A stretch of DNA of 64,000 bases, taken from contig NZ_JAZDRH010000016.1 of NCBI RefSeq assembly GCF_047470865.1, forward strand, positions 14,413 to 78,412, in the 5' to 3' direction. Positions 23,909-33,293 of the stretch are shown here, piece by piece (the stretch's first letter is position 1; every line of letters starts with the position of its first letter). The notes below the pieces were generated by a model that worked only from the letters and a program-made list of their open reading frames with translations, did no database searches and had not been told where the DNA came from. The position numbers were made by a program, and so were the translations under genes. This DNA comes from JAZDRH01 sp047470865 (GTDB taxonomy: Bacteria > Pseudomonadota > Gammaproteobacteria > Pseudomonadales > Pseudomonadaceae).

Positions 23909-26164
23909 ATGTTGAATGCCGAATTAGAAACCACCTTAAATGCTGCATTTATTTATGCGCGTGATAATCGTCATGAGTATGTGACGGTAGAGCATATTTT
24001 GCTGGCATTGCTAGATAACACAGTAGCACGAGCTGTGCTAAAAGGTTGCCATGTCAACCTAGATTCGCTGGCCGGTGAGTTAAGTGAATTTATTGAGCAA
24101 ACTACACCACGCTTAACCACAGAGGATGAGCCGCAGCCATCCCTAGGTTTTCAGCGTGTTTTACAGCGCGCTGTTTTTCATGGGCAAAGTAGTGAAAAGA
24201 AAGAAGTCGATGGTGGCGATGTTTTAGTGGCGATCTTTTCTGAGGCTGATTGCCAAGCGTTATACCTGTTGCAAGCACAGAATCTTAGCCGTCTAGATGT
24301 TGTTTCTTATATTTCGCATGGTTTATCCAGTGAAGAGTCACCTCATAATGAAAGCAACACAGAAGACATGGATGAGGAAGCCCAAGCACAACAGCAGTCA
24401 GCCTTAATGCTTTATACGCAAAACCTTAATCAGTTGGCTTTTGAAGGTAGAATTGACCCTTTAGTTGGGCGTGAAGCTGAAGTGGAGCGGGTGGCGCAAA
24501 TTTTAGTGCGCCGCCGTAAAAATAACCCTTTACTTGTAGGTGAAGCAGGGGTTGGTAAAACAGCCATTGTTGAGGGATTGGCTAAACGCATAGTCGAAGG
24601 TCGAGTGCCTAATATTTTGCGCGATAATGTTATTTATGCATTAGATTTAGGGGCGTTATTAGCAGGTACTAAGTACCGTGGGGATTTTGAGAAGCGCTTA
24701 AAAAAGGTGCTTTCTGAGTTGGTAAAGCAACCACAGGCTATTTTGTTTATTGATGAAATTCATACCATCATTGGGGCAGGTTCAGTTTCTGGTGGTGCTA
24801 TGGATGCTTCTAATTTATTAAAGCCGGCCTTGTCAAATGGACAATTGCGCTGTATTGGTTCAACTACTTTTCAAGAATATCGCGGTATTTTTGAGAAAGA
24901 TCGTGCACTAACACGGCGTTTTCAGAAAGTTGATGTGAATGAGCCTAGTTTAGATGATACCTATCAGATTCTATTGGGTTTAAAAACTCAGTTTGAGCAA
25001 CACCATGATTTGCAATATAGCGAAGAGGCACTGCGTGCAGCTGTCGATTTGTCTGCTCGTTATATCACTGATCGACATATGCCGGATAAAGCTATTGATG
25101 TAGTAGATGAGGCCGGCGCCTTCCAACGATTGAAAACTAAAGAGCAACGACTAGCTATTATTGAGGTTGAACAGATAGAAGAGGTGGTTGCCAGAATAGC
25201 CCGTGTACCTTCGCGTCAAGTGAGCAGTAATGATAAGCAGCAGTTGAGAAATCTTGAGCGAGATTTACGCTTAACTATTTTTGGTCAGGATCAAGCAATT
25301 GAAGATTTATCATCGGCGATTAAACTGTCTCGGGCAGGGCTTAAATCACCTAGTAAACCTGTAGGATGCTTTTTATTAGCTGGCCCAACAGGAGTAGGAA
25401 AAACAGAGCTAGCGAAACAATTGGCGAAATCATTAGGTATTGAGCTGGTGCGCTTTGATATGTCTGAATACATGGAAAGGCATACGGTCTCTCGTTTAAT
25501 AGGTGCGCCACCTGGTTATGTCGGTTTTGATCAAGGCGGGCTGCTAACTGAGGCCGTTACTAAAAACCCTCATTCAGTATTGTTGCTAGATGAGTTGGAA
25601 AAAGCGCATCCTGATGTTTTTAATCTCTTATTGCAAGTGATGGATAATGGCACATTAACAGATAATAATGGGCGCAAAGCTGATTTTCGTAATGTCATTT
25701 TGTTAATGACAACAAACGCAGGAGCGCAAATGGCAAGTCGCTCTTCTTTTGGTTTTACTGAGCAAGATCATAGCTCTGATGCAATGGCTGAGATTAAACG
25801 CTTCTTTACCCCAGAGTTTAGAAATCGTTTAGATGGTATTGTGCAATTTTCACATTTAGCGCAGCAAACATTAGAAAATATTGTTGATAAATTCTTGGTT
25901 GAGCTGCAGGTGCAGTTGCAAGAGAAACAGGTTCAGTTGCAAGTAAGTCATGCGGCTCGTGTTTGGTTGGCGAAGAAAGGTTATGATCCTGTGATGGGCG
26001 CAAGACCTATGGCGCGAGTGATTCAAGAAAAGGTAAAGCGACCTTTGGCAGATGCCTTGCTCTTTGGTGAATTGTCTGAGCATGGTGGTTTGGTAGATAT
26101 TGATTGTATCAATGATGCGCTTACTTTTAGCTTTCAGGCTGAATCTGCACTTTGTGAAGCTTAA
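23909..26164 (+). CDS. clpA: ATP-dependent Clp protease ATP-binding subunit ClpA
   Basis: A 751-residue AAA+ unfoldase of the ClpAP protease. The N domain (1-150) binds ClpS; the first ATPase module has Walker A GEAGVGKTA (~211) and Walker B LFIDEIHT (~284); the second has GPTGVGKTE (~491) and LLLDELEKAHP (~560), ending in the family's RPMARVIQEKVKRPLAD segment. Length is normal. It lies 26 bases after clpS, so the two are one unit, ended by a hairpin. Confidence 0.98.
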   Translation: MLNAELETTLNAAFIYARDNRHEYVTVEHILLALLDNTVARAVLKGCHVNLDSLAGELSEFIEQTTPRLTTEDEPQPSLGFQRVLQRAVFHGQSSEKKEVDGGDVLVAIFSEADCQALYLLQAQNLSRLDVVSYISHGLSSEESPHNESNTEDMDEEAQAQQQSALMLYTQNLNQLAFEGRIDPLVGREAEVERVAQILVRRRKNNPLLVGEAGVGKTAIVEGLAKRIVEGRVPNILRDNVIYALDLGALLAGTKYRGDFEKRLKKVLSELVKQPQAILFIDEIHTIIGAGSVSGGAMDASNLLKPALSNGQLRCIGSTTFQEYRGIFEKDRALTRRFQKVDVNEPSLDDTYQILLGLKTQFEQHHDLQYSEEALRAAVDLSARYITDRHMPDKAIDVVDEAGAFQRLKTKEQRLAIIEVEQIEEVVARIARVPSRQVSSNDKQQLRNLERDLRLTIFGQDQAIEDLSSAIKLSRAGLKSPSKPVGCFLLAGPTGVGKTELAKQLAKSLGIELVRFDMSEYMERHTVSRLIGAPPGYVGFDQGGLLTEAVTKNPHSVLLLDELEKAHPDVFNLLLQVMDNGTLTDNNGRKADFRNVILLMTTNAGAQMASRSSFGFTEQDHSSDAMAEIKRFFTPEFRNRLDGIVQFSHLAQQTLENIVDKFLVELQVQLQEKQVQLQVSHAARVWLAKKGYDPVMGARPMARVIQEKVKRPLADALLFGELSEHGGLVDIDCINDALTFSFQAESALCEA

Positions 26165-26183
26165 AGTTGCTGTAGTAGCTATG

Positions 26184-26213
26184 AAAAAGCCAGCATAAAT
26201 GCTGGCTTTTTTA
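26184..26213. terminator. Intrinsic terminator between clpA and infA
   Basis: AAAAAGCCAGCAT / ATGCTGGCTTTTT forms a near-perfect stem between convergent genes, with A and T runs on either side, and can serve both strands. Confidence 0.88.
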
Positions 26214-26229
26214 GGCGGCTAATTAAATA

Positions 26230-26448
26230 TTAGCGAGCACGGTAGGTAATGCGACCTTTGCTCAAATCATAGGGTGTTAATTCAACACGCACTTTGTCGC
26301 CAGTTAAGATGCGAATGTAATTTTTACGCATTTTGCCTGAAATGTGAGCGGTAACAACGTGCCCGTTTTCAAGTTCAACGCGAAACATGGTGTTAGGCAA
26401 AGTATCAACAATAGTGCCTTCCATTTCGAAGCTGTCTTCTTTAGACAT
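26230..26448 (-). CDS. infA: Translation initiation factor IF-1
   Basis: A 72-residue S1/OB-fold factor that binds the ribosomal A site with IF-2 and IF-3. I chose the ATG at 26448 giving MSKEDSFEMEGTIVDTLPN, the canonical N-terminus, over one five codons upstream. The NGHVVTAHISGKMRKN core is intact, and the length is exact for the family. It follows ate in the same direction, as in Pseudomonas. Confidence 0.97.
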   Translation of the reverse strand: MSKEDSFEMEGTIVDTLPNTMFRVELENGHVVTAHISGKMRKNYIRILTGDKVRVELTPYDLSKGRITYRAR

Positions 26449-26554
26449 GCAGTAAAACCTCAATATAAAATAGAGCCAAGAAGGCTTGGTAAAAATCGGC
26501 GGTTATAATACCAGTAAATAGGGCAAAACACCAAGTGCTTGATGTTGGGATTGG

Positions 26555-27280
26555 TTAGTCAATTAGCTTAACCTGGCGCCAGTTGTCAAAATAGCGTAGC
26601 TCAATAGGTCTATATTTTGCTTTATAACTCATTTTTTGGCAATTTTTTAACCAATAACCTAAGTAAACATAACTGAGTTTGCGCCGCTTTGCTTCTTCAA
26701 TTTGCCAAAGAATAATGAAGCTACCGAGGCTGCGCTTTTCTTCTTTAGGGTCGAAAAAGCTATAAACAGCGGATAGACCATCTACTAAAATATCAATTAA
26801 AGCAATGGCTATCAGTCGCTGTTTAAGTCGAAACTCGACTAAATGGGCAAATGGGTAGGGATACAAAATAAAATCTTGGTATTGTTCTGGGGTAGCAGGG
26901 AACATGCTACCATCAGCATGGCGTGCATTAATATAACGCTCATAAAGCTGATAATGTTCTTGCTCAAACTGAATAGGTACTAGTTTGCTTTGTAAGTCTT
27001 GGTTGTGTTTAAAGGTGCGTTTTTGTGTGCGACTAAACTCGAACTTATGCACAGGCACACGAGCTGGGGTGCATTCATTGCAGCTTTCACAATGAGGGCG
27101 ATACACATAATCACCACTACGGCGAAAGCCTAGTGCATTAAGTTTTGAGTATTGTTCGGTGGTTAGTGGCGTACTATCGCTAGTAAACAGACTTTTAGCT
27201 TGTCGATCTGGGAAGTAGCTGCAGTCATGGCTTTGGCTAAGAAAGAACGATAGCTCATCAATATTGTTTTTAATGGTCAT
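26555..27280 (-). CDS. bpt: Aspartate/glutamate leucyltransferase (arginyl-tRNA-protein transferase family)
   Basis: A 241-residue transferase (Bpt/Ate family) that puts Leu from Leu-tRNA on proteins starting with Asp or Glu, making substrates for ClpS. The N-terminal cysteine group (CSYFPDRQAK and CESCNECTPAR, residues ~20-70) and the GNAT-like C-terminal part with YLGYWLKNC and MSYKAKYRPIE are present. It overlaps the upstream aat gene by 11 bases, so the two are coupled. Confidence 0.95.
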   Translation of the reverse strand: MTIKNNIDELSFFLSQSHDCSYFPDRQAKSLFTSDSTPLTTEQYSKLNALGFRRSGDYVYRPHCESCNECTPARVPVHKFEFSRTQKRTFKHNQDLQSKLVPIQFEQEHYQLYERYINARHADGSMFPATPEQYQDFILYPYPFAHLVEFRLKQRLIAIALIDILVDGLSAVYSFFDPKEEKRSLGSFIILWQIEEAKRRKLSYVYLGYWLKNCQKMSYKAKYRPIELRYFDNWRQVKLID

Positions 27281-27974
27281 ATAAACGTTTTAGCTCGCTT
27301 GACCAATTCATTGTCGTCGTTTGGTCAAGATAACGGGTTAGGTAAGACGAAAAATTACTACGACTAATTTCACTGGCGCCTAAGCTACTTAAGTGCTGAG
27401 TGTGCATTTGGCAGTCAATCAAAACAAAACCGGCTTGTTTAAGATACTGTACCAAGGTAACAAAGCCTGTTTTAGAGGCATCGGTGACTCGGCTAAACAT
27501 GGATTCTCCAAAAAATAGTTTACCCATAGCAATGCCATATAAACCACCAACTAGCTCATGGTTTTGCCATACCTCAACGCTATGGGCGTAGCCTAGTTTG
27601 TGGAGTTGGCTATAACCTTGGATAATATCCTCTGTAATCCATGTGCCTTCTTCATCGCCCCTGGGTGCGGCACAGGCCTGGATGACTTGAGTAAAGCAGC
27701 GATTGAAAGTAACTTCAAATATATTTTTTCGCAGGCTTTTGCGTAAACTTTTTGAGACATGTAGGTTCTCAGGTAAAAGAACCATACGCGGGTCAGGCGA
27801 CCACCATAAAATGGGTTGGCCTTGTGCAAACCATGGAAAGCAGCCATGGCGATAGGCTGCCAATAGACGTGCACTCGATAAATCACCGCCTGCAGCCAGC
27901 AGTCCGTTTGGCTCATGTAATGCACAGGTAAGGGGTGGAAAATCAGTGGAGTTGCGTTTTAACCAAGTTAGCAT
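27270..27974 (-). CDS. aat: Leucyl/phenylalanyl-tRNA--protein transferase
   Basis: A 234-residue L/F transferase that adds Leu or Phe to proteins with N-terminal Lys or Arg, feeding ClpS-ClpAP. I chose the start MLTWLKRNSTDFPPL at 27974, matching Pseudomonas Aat; a longer in-frame extension to 28076 lacks family similarity. Conserved stretches include NGLLAAGGDLS, YRHGCFPWF, PILWWSPDPR and GGLYGIAMGKLFFGESMFS (the active-site region). Confidence 0.96.
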   Translation of the reverse strand: MLTWLKRNSTDFPPLTCALHEPNGLLAAGGDLSSARLLAAYRHGCFPWFAQGQPILWWSPDPRMVLLPENLHVSKSLRKSLRKNIFEVTFNRCFTQVIQACAAPRGDEEGTWITEDIIQGYSQLHKLGYAHSVEVWQNHELVGGLYGIAMGKLFFGESMFSRVTDASKTGFVTLVQYLKQAGFVLIDCQMHTQHLSSLGASEISRSNFSSYLTRYLDQTTTMNWSSELKRLYDH

Positions 27975-28102
27975 GATGGTGTCCATGTGAAAATCGTCAT
28001 TATTATACAAGTTTAATCGCGAAATCCTCATTGCGTGATCTAGATGGCGTAGAATATACGTGTTAAATCCGTACAATGATGTTTTTAAGTTAGTTTAAAG
28101 TA

Positions 28103-30925
28103 ATGCAGGACTTTTCTTTGAAAAATAGAGACGAAGATTTATCTGTAATGGAAGTGCAAAGTTGGAAGCAGCAAGCTGTACTACGTCTGAAAGAAGGCTT
28201 ACTAATTGCTTTAGTTGTTATTTGTGTGTTTTTTTGGATGTCGTTAGCCACTTTTGATGCTAATGATCCAGGCTTTACTAATATTAACGTGCAAAACGCA
28301 CCTATTCGAAATGCCGGTGGTCCTTTGGGGGCGTGGATTTCGGATGTACTCTTTAGCGTGCTAGGCTATTTTGCATGGATATTTCCATTGATCTTAATGT
28401 TCAAAATCGCTCAGGTTTTTGTGAATCGTTACAAACCAATGATTTGGAATGGTTGGCTATTTACATTACGCGCCTCAGGTTTTTGTTTTTTAGTGGCAAC
28501 AGGAGCTGCGTTAACGGCGATTCATTTCCAAGAGCCAGCGAATGCCCCCGCTAATTTTAATATTTTAGGTAAAGCTTTAGGGTTCACTTTAGAGCAATTA
28601 TTAGGTACTCAAGGCTCCAGTTTATTGCTTATTGCAGCATTTTTATTTGGTTTTACTGCCTTTAGTAATCTCTCTTGGTTTGCTGTAATGGAAGCTATAG
28701 GGCGCTTTACTTTAGGTGCTCTCGACTGGGGCTTTGAAAAACTCAAAGCCTGGTGGCAAGTTAAAGAAGATAAAAAAGTATTTGATGATGAAGAGGATGA
28801 ACCATTACTAGCGCCTAAACTGATGGATGAAGAACCTGATTTTGATGAGGATAGCTTCTCAGCATTGGATGACTTTGAGCCTGACCACGTAAAACCACGT
28901 GCGGCACCTGTAACAGCTGATGAGCCTGTGAAAAGTAATAAGCCTATTATCGTTCCACCTGCAAGATCTACATCAAAATCAGTAGTTACTGAAGACGAGG
29001 AAACTAGCGACTTCATTTGGAGTGGTTTTGACTCTGATCGCCATGAGCCAGTAGTGAGCGACGATTTTGAGTTTGATAATTCTGAACCTGTCATGCTAAC
29101 ACCGCCACAAAAAGCCAGAGCTCATGCAGAGAAAACAGCTCCTGTTACCCATGAGGTAGATGAAACCTTCTATTTTGAGCCAGATGAACTAGATGAGTTA
29201 GATGAACAACCTTATAGTTCCAGTTTGGTTGGGTCAAAAAACAATGCTTCATTTCATCGGCCAGTTGCCAATGATGTGGATTTTGGTTTTGTAGATGATG
29301 AAGATGATGTGCCTGTGTTGTCACAGCCCGCACGTGAGCCCGTAGCTATTACAGCGCCTGATCCTATTCCTACTATTCCTGTACCGCAATTTGCTCAAAC
29401 TATGCCAGGTATGCAGCGTGAAACAGTGCGTAGCTTGCCACCGTTACCATCAGTTGAATTGCTAGATGCGGCTGAGATTAAAGAGCAAAGTTACTCAGAA
29501 GAATCGCTACAGGAAATGTCTCATGTCCTAGAAACCAAGCTCAAAGAGTTTGGTGTGTCGGTTAGGGTTGAGTCTGTGCATCCTGGTCCTGTGGTAACAC
29601 GCTTTGAAATTTTATTGGCAGCGGGGGTGAAGGTTAGTCGTATTACTAACCTGGCAAAAGACTTGGCACGCTCAATGGCGATGACTAGCGTACGAGTGGT
29701 TGAGGTGATTCAGGGGAAAACCACGGTTGGTATTGAGGTGCCCAATGAAAATCGCCAAGTAGTACGTTTAATTGAAGTGATAGATTCACCTGAGTTTCAA
29801 GAGGCTAAATCGCCTGTGGCGTTGGCGTTAGGGCATGATATTGGTGGGCAACCAGTAACCGCTGACTTGGCAAAAATGCCGCATCTATTAGTGGCAGGTA
29901 CTACTGGTTCTGGTAAGTCTGTAGGGGTTAACGCCATGATTTTGTCTGTACTTTTTAAGTCTACACCTGAAGAAGTACGGATGATTATGATAGACCCGAA
30001 AATGCTAGAACTTTCGATTTATGAAGGTATTCCGCATTTACTCTGTCCTGTTGTAACGGATATGAAAGAAGCGGCTAATGCTTTACGTTGGTGTGTAGCA
30101 GAAATGGAACGCCGCTATAAGCTGCTGGCAGCGGTAGGCGTACGTAATTTGGCTGGTTATAACCGTAAAGTTAAAGATGCTCAAGAAATCGGACGACCGC
30201 TCAGTGATCCGTTATACCGCAAAAAAAGCATTGATGACCTACCACCACCTTTAGATAAACTATCCACTATTGTGGTGGTAATTGATGAGTTTGCCGACAT
30301 GATGATGATTGTCGACAAGAAAACCGTTGAGGAACTTATCGCCCGTATTGCTCAAAAAGCACGTGCGGCCGGTATTCATTTAATTCTAGCCACTCAGCGG
30401 CCATCAGTAGATGTGATTACAGGTTTAATTAAGGCCAATGTGCCAACACGCATGGCATTCCAAGTATCCAGTAAAATTGACTCCCGTACTATTCTGGATC
30501 AAGGGGGCGCTGAGCAGTTGCTAGGCTATGGTGATATGTTATTTTTAGCACCAGGTACTAGCGTGCCAAATCGTGTGCATGGTGCTTTTGTTTCTGATGA
30601 TGAAGTGCATCGTGTAGTGGAAGCTTGGAAACAGCGTGGCACACCAGAATATATCGATGAAATTTTAGCAGGCGCTGAAGATGACAACGGCAGTGAAGGC
30701 TTTGAAGGCACTGGCAGTGATGAAGATGATCCGCTTTATGATGAAGCGGTACAGTTTGTGACGCAATCGCGCCGCGCGTCTATCTCTGCAGTGCAACGTA
30801 AACTACGCGTTGGTTATAACCGTGCTGCTCGCATGATTGAAGCTATGGAGGCTGCAGGTGTGGTATCTGCACCAAGCCATAATGGTTCACGTGATGTAAT
30901 AGCTCCTCCTCCTTATCGTGATTAA
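28103..30925 (+). CDS. ftsK: DNA translocase FtsK
   Basis: A 940-residue septal DNA pump that aligns chromosome termini and activates XerCD. It has an N-terminal membrane domain (helices between ~25 and ~210), a long acidic linker (~225-460, rich in Asp, Glu and Pro), a RecA-like motor with Walker A GTTGSGKS (~599) and Walker B IVVVIDEFADM (~722), and a C-terminal gamma winged helix (SISAVQRKLRVGYNRAARMIE, split here) that reads KOPS sites. The protein is longer than the ~810 residues of P. aeruginosa FtsK, mostly in the linker. It is followed by lolA as in Pseudomonas, but the usual trxB before it is missing. Confidence 0.97.
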   Translation: MQDFSLKNRDEDLSVMEVQSWKQQAVLRLKEGLLIALVVICVFFWMSLATFDANDPGFTNINVQNAPIRNAGGPLGAWISDVLFSVLGYFAWIFPLILMFKIAQVFVNRYKPMIWNGWLFTLRASGFCFLVATGAALTAIHFQEPANAPANFNILGKALGFTLEQLLGTQGSSLLLIAAFLFGFTAFSNLSWFAVMEAIGRFTLGALDWGFEKLKAWWQVKEDKKVFDDEEDEPLLAPKLMDEEPDFDEDSFSALDDFEPDHVKPRAAPVTADEPVKSNKPIIVPPARSTSKSVVTEDEETSDFIWSGFDSDRHEPVVSDDFEFDNSEPVMLTPPQKARAHAEKTAPVTHEVDETFYFEPDELDELDEQPYSSSLVGSKNNASFHRPVANDVDFGFVDDEDDVPVLSQPAREPVAITAPDPIPTIPVPQFAQTMPGMQRETVRSLPPLPSVELLDAAEIKEQSYSEESLQEMSHVLETKLKEFGVSVRVESVHPGPVVTRFEILLAAGVKVSRITNLAKDLARSMAMTSVRVVEVIQGKTTVGIEVPNENRQVVRLIEVIDSPEFQEAKSPVALALGHDIGGQPVTADLAKMPHLLVAGTTGSGKSVGVNAMILSVLFKSTPEEVRMIMIDPKMLELSIYEGIPHLLCPVVTDMKEAANALRWCVAEMERRYKLLAAVGVRNLAGYNRKVKDAQEIGRPLSDPLYRKKSIDDLPPPLDKLSTIVVVIDEFADMMMIVDKKTVEELIARIAQKARAAGIHLILATQRPSVDVITGLIKANVPTRMAFQVSSKIDSRTILDQGGAEQLLGYGDMLFLAPGTSVPNRVHGAFVSDDEVHRVVEAWKQRGTPEYIDEILAGAEDDNGSEGFEGTGSDEDDPLYDEAVQFVTQSRRASISAVQRKLRVGYNRAARMIEAMEAAGVVSAPSHNGSRDVIAPPPYRD

Positions 30926-30934
30926 GAGAACTCT

Positions 30935-31570
30935 ATGCGTATACTTTTAAAAGCACTAACCCGTTTTTCATTAGCTGTTGGCTTGGTGTTGTCGATAGTA
31001 CCAGCCCAGGCACAGGATGCCGCTCAGCGTTTGAGTGATTTACTCAGTAAGACAAACACTATCTCCGGGCGTTTTTCGCAACTGACGCTAGATGCCAGTG
31101 GTACGCAACTACAAGAAGCGCAAGGTAATATGGTGTTGCAACGACCAGGCCAGTTTCGTTGGCATACGGATCCACCTTTAGAGCAAGAATTAGTCAGTGA
31201 TGGCAAAACCGTGTGGTTATATGACCCTGACTTAATGCAGGTGACAGTGCAAAAAATGGATCAGCGCTTAACTCATACGCCAGCTTTACTGTTATCAGGT
31301 AGTGCTAAACAAATCAGTGAAAACTTTGAGGTAGAGGTTTTTGAAGGCGGCACTGTTGTTGACTTTACACTGCGCCCTAAGGCTAAAGATACCTTGTTTG
31401 ACAGCCTGCGCTTATCGTTTCGTAATGGCGTAATTAATGACATGCAACTATTGGATGCGGTGGGACAGCGCACCAATATTCTCTTTTTTGAACTGGAAAT
31501 GAATAAACCAGTGGATAAAAAACAATTTACTTTTGATGTGCCTAAAGGCGTTGATGTGATTCAGGAGTAA
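30935..31570 (+). CDS. lolA: Outer-membrane lipoprotein carrier protein LolA
   Basis: A 211-residue periplasmic chaperone that carries lipoproteins from LolCDE to LolB. It has a cleavable signal peptide (ending AQAQD, ~27) and the LolA pattern GNMVLQRPGQFRWHTDPP (~68-85) and DGKTVWLYDPDL (~90). It lies 9 bases after ftsK and 2 bases before rarA. Its cargo includes the several lipoproteins in this window. Confidence 0.95.
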   Translation: MRILLKALTRFSLAVGLVLSIVPAQAQDAAQRLSDLLSKTNTISGRFSQLTLDASGTQLQEAQGNMVLQRPGQFRWHTDPPLEQELVSDGKTVWLYDPDLMQVTVQKMDQRLTHTPALLLSGSAKQISENFEVEVFEGGTVVDFTLRPKAKDTLFDSLRLSFRNGVINDMQLLDAVGQRTNILFFELEMNKPVDKKQFTFDVPKGVDVIQE

Positions 31571-31572
31571 GT

Positions 31573-32898
31573 GTGGATTTATTTGCGCAAACGCCACCAG
31601 CCCAACCACTAGCCGCACGTTTGCGTGCGGCTAACTTGCATGAGTACGTTGGACAGCAGCATATTTTAGCAGCTGGTAAACCTTTGCGCGAAGCACTAGA
31701 GCAAGGCGCTTTGCACTCCATGATTTTTTGGGGGCCGCCTGGTGTAGGTAAAACCACCTTAGCTAAGTTACTGGCTGATATTACAGATGCGCACTTTGAA
31801 ACTATTTCGGCGGTATTGTCTGGGGTAAAAGAAATTCGCCAAGCTGTAGATATCGCTCGCCAGCAGGCAGGACGTGGGCGTCGCACGATTTTATTTGTAG
31901 ATGAAGTCCATCGTTTTAATAAGAGCCAGCAAGATGCCTTTTTGCCCTATGTGGAAGATGGAACACTGATTTTTATTGGTGCGACAACAGAGAACCCTTC
32001 CTTTGAACTGAATAATGCATTGTTGTCGCGTGCTCGTGTTTATGTATTAAAAAGCCTTGATCAAGAAGCTATGTTGCAATTAATAGAACGTGCGCTTACG
32101 GAAGATAAAGGCTTAGGTGCGCGCCAATTAAGCATGGACTTTGCAGCTAAAGAGCTATTAATGAATGCAGCCGATGGCGACGGTCGACGCTTGCTTAATC
32201 TATTAGAAAATGCGGCTGACTTAGTTGAAGATGGCAGTGCTATAGAAATAGAACTACTGAAAAGCTTGCTAGGTGATAGTGTTCGGCGCTTTGATAAGGG
32301 CGGTGAGGCTTTTTATGATCAAATTTCTGCACTGCACAAATCGGTACGAGGCTCTAATCCTGACGCTGCACTGTATTGGTTTGCTCGCATGTTGGATGGC
32401 GGCTGTGACCCGCTTTATATAGCTCGTCGGGTGGTGCGCATGGCCAGTGAAGATATTGGTAATGCGGATCCCAGAGCTTTAGGTATTTGTTTAGATGCAT
32501 GGCATGTGCAAGAGCGCCTTGGTAGCCCAGAAGGCGAGTTGGCTATTGCTCAAGCCGTAGTCTATTTAGCTTGCGCGGCAAAAAGTAATGCAGTGTATAT
32601 GGGATATAAAGCCGCGCGGCGTGATGCTGCTGAGTTTGGCTCTTTAGAAGTGCCATTGCATTTGCGTAATGCACCTACCAAACTCATGAAACAACTCGGT
32701 TATGGGGAAGAATACCGCTATGCCCATGATGAGCCTAATGCGTATGCTGCCGGTGAAGATTATTTCCCAGAAGAGTTATCGCCACGTCAGTATTACCAGC
32801 CGGTAGAGCGTGGTTTAGAAATAAAAATTGCCCAAAAGCTTGAGCATCTACGCCATTTAGATACAAATAGCGCACGTCAAAGACGTAAACAACCATGA
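31573..32898 (+). CDS. rarA: Replication-associated recombination protein RarA (MgsA)
   Basis: A 441-residue AAA+ ATPase acting at stalled replication forks. It carries Walker A GPPGVGKTT (~53), Walker B ILFVDEVHRFNK (~105) and GATTENPSFELN sensor 1 (~137), followed by the C-terminal tetramerisation part. The GTG start 3 bases after the lolA stop has AGGAG five bases before it, and gives the usual MDLF start. Its last four bases overlap crcB. Confidence 0.96.
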   Translation: MDLFAQTPPAQPLAARLRAANLHEYVGQQHILAAGKPLREALEQGALHSMIFWGPPGVGKTTLAKLLADITDAHFETISAVLSGVKEIRQAVDIARQQAGRGRRTILFVDEVHRFNKSQQDAFLPYVEDGTLIFIGATTENPSFELNNALLSRARVYVLKSLDQEAMLQLIERALTEDKGLGARQLSMDFAAKELLMNAADGDGRRLLNLLENAADLVEDGSAIEIELLKSLLGDSVRRFDKGGEAFYDQISALHKSVRGSNPDAALYWFARMLDGGCDPLYIARRVVRMASEDIGNADPRALGICLDAWHVQERLGSPEGELAIAQAVVYLACAAKSNAVYMGYKAARRDAAEFGSLEVPLHLRNAPTKLMKQLGYGEEYRYAHDEPNAYAAGEDYFPEELSPRQYYQPVERGLEIKIAQKLEHLRHLDTNSARQRRKQP

Positions 32899-33272
32899 AT
32901 ATTGCTGTTTTTTTTGCGATTGCCTTAGGCGGTGCTGTTGGGAGCCTGTTGCGTTATATGGTAGGCTTGTGGGTTAGTGCACATTGGGCAAGTTATTTTT
33001 ATCTAGCTACTTTTAGTGTAAATATACTAGGTAGTTTTTTAATGGGCTGTTTGTACGGATTATTTCTGTTGCGCCCAGAAATACCAGAAGTGATTCGTTT
33101 AGGTAGTATGGTTGGTCTGTTAGGCGGTTTTACTACCTTTTCCTCCTTCTCTATTGAGTCATTTCGCTTATTGCAAAATGGGCATATTTTAACGGCTTTA
33201 GGCTATATACTTTTAAGTGTTGCATTAGGCTTGCTAGCGGCATGGGCAGGCGTTGTGTTAACAAAATCTTGA
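32895..33272 (+). CDS. crcB: Fluoride channel CrcB (Fluc)
   Basis: A 125-residue, four-helix fluoride export channel forming antiparallel dimers. The family motifs GGAVGSLLRY (~12-21), NILGSFLMG (~43) and the Phe-box stretch GFTTFSSFS (~76-84) are present. It overlaps rarA by 4 bases, which points to translational coupling in the lolA-rarA-crcB-serS transcript. Confidence 0.95.
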   Translation: MNIAVFFAIALGGAVGSLLRYMVGLWVSAHWASYFYLATFSVNILGSFLMGCLYGLFLLRPEIPEVIRLGSMVGLLGGFTTFSSFSIESFRLLQNGHILTALGYILLSVALGLLAAWAGVVLTKS

Positions 33273-33293
33273 TAACTAAGTACGGATATTTTC

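Noticed and set aside
27975..28076. N-terminal extension of aat
   Set aside because: The extra ~34 residues have no similarity to L/F transferases, and the MLTW start is conserved.
28609..29094. Minus-strand frame of 161 codons within ftsK, rich in Ser
   Set aside because: It is the complement of the acidic, low-complexity FtsK linker; the composition explains the long open frame.
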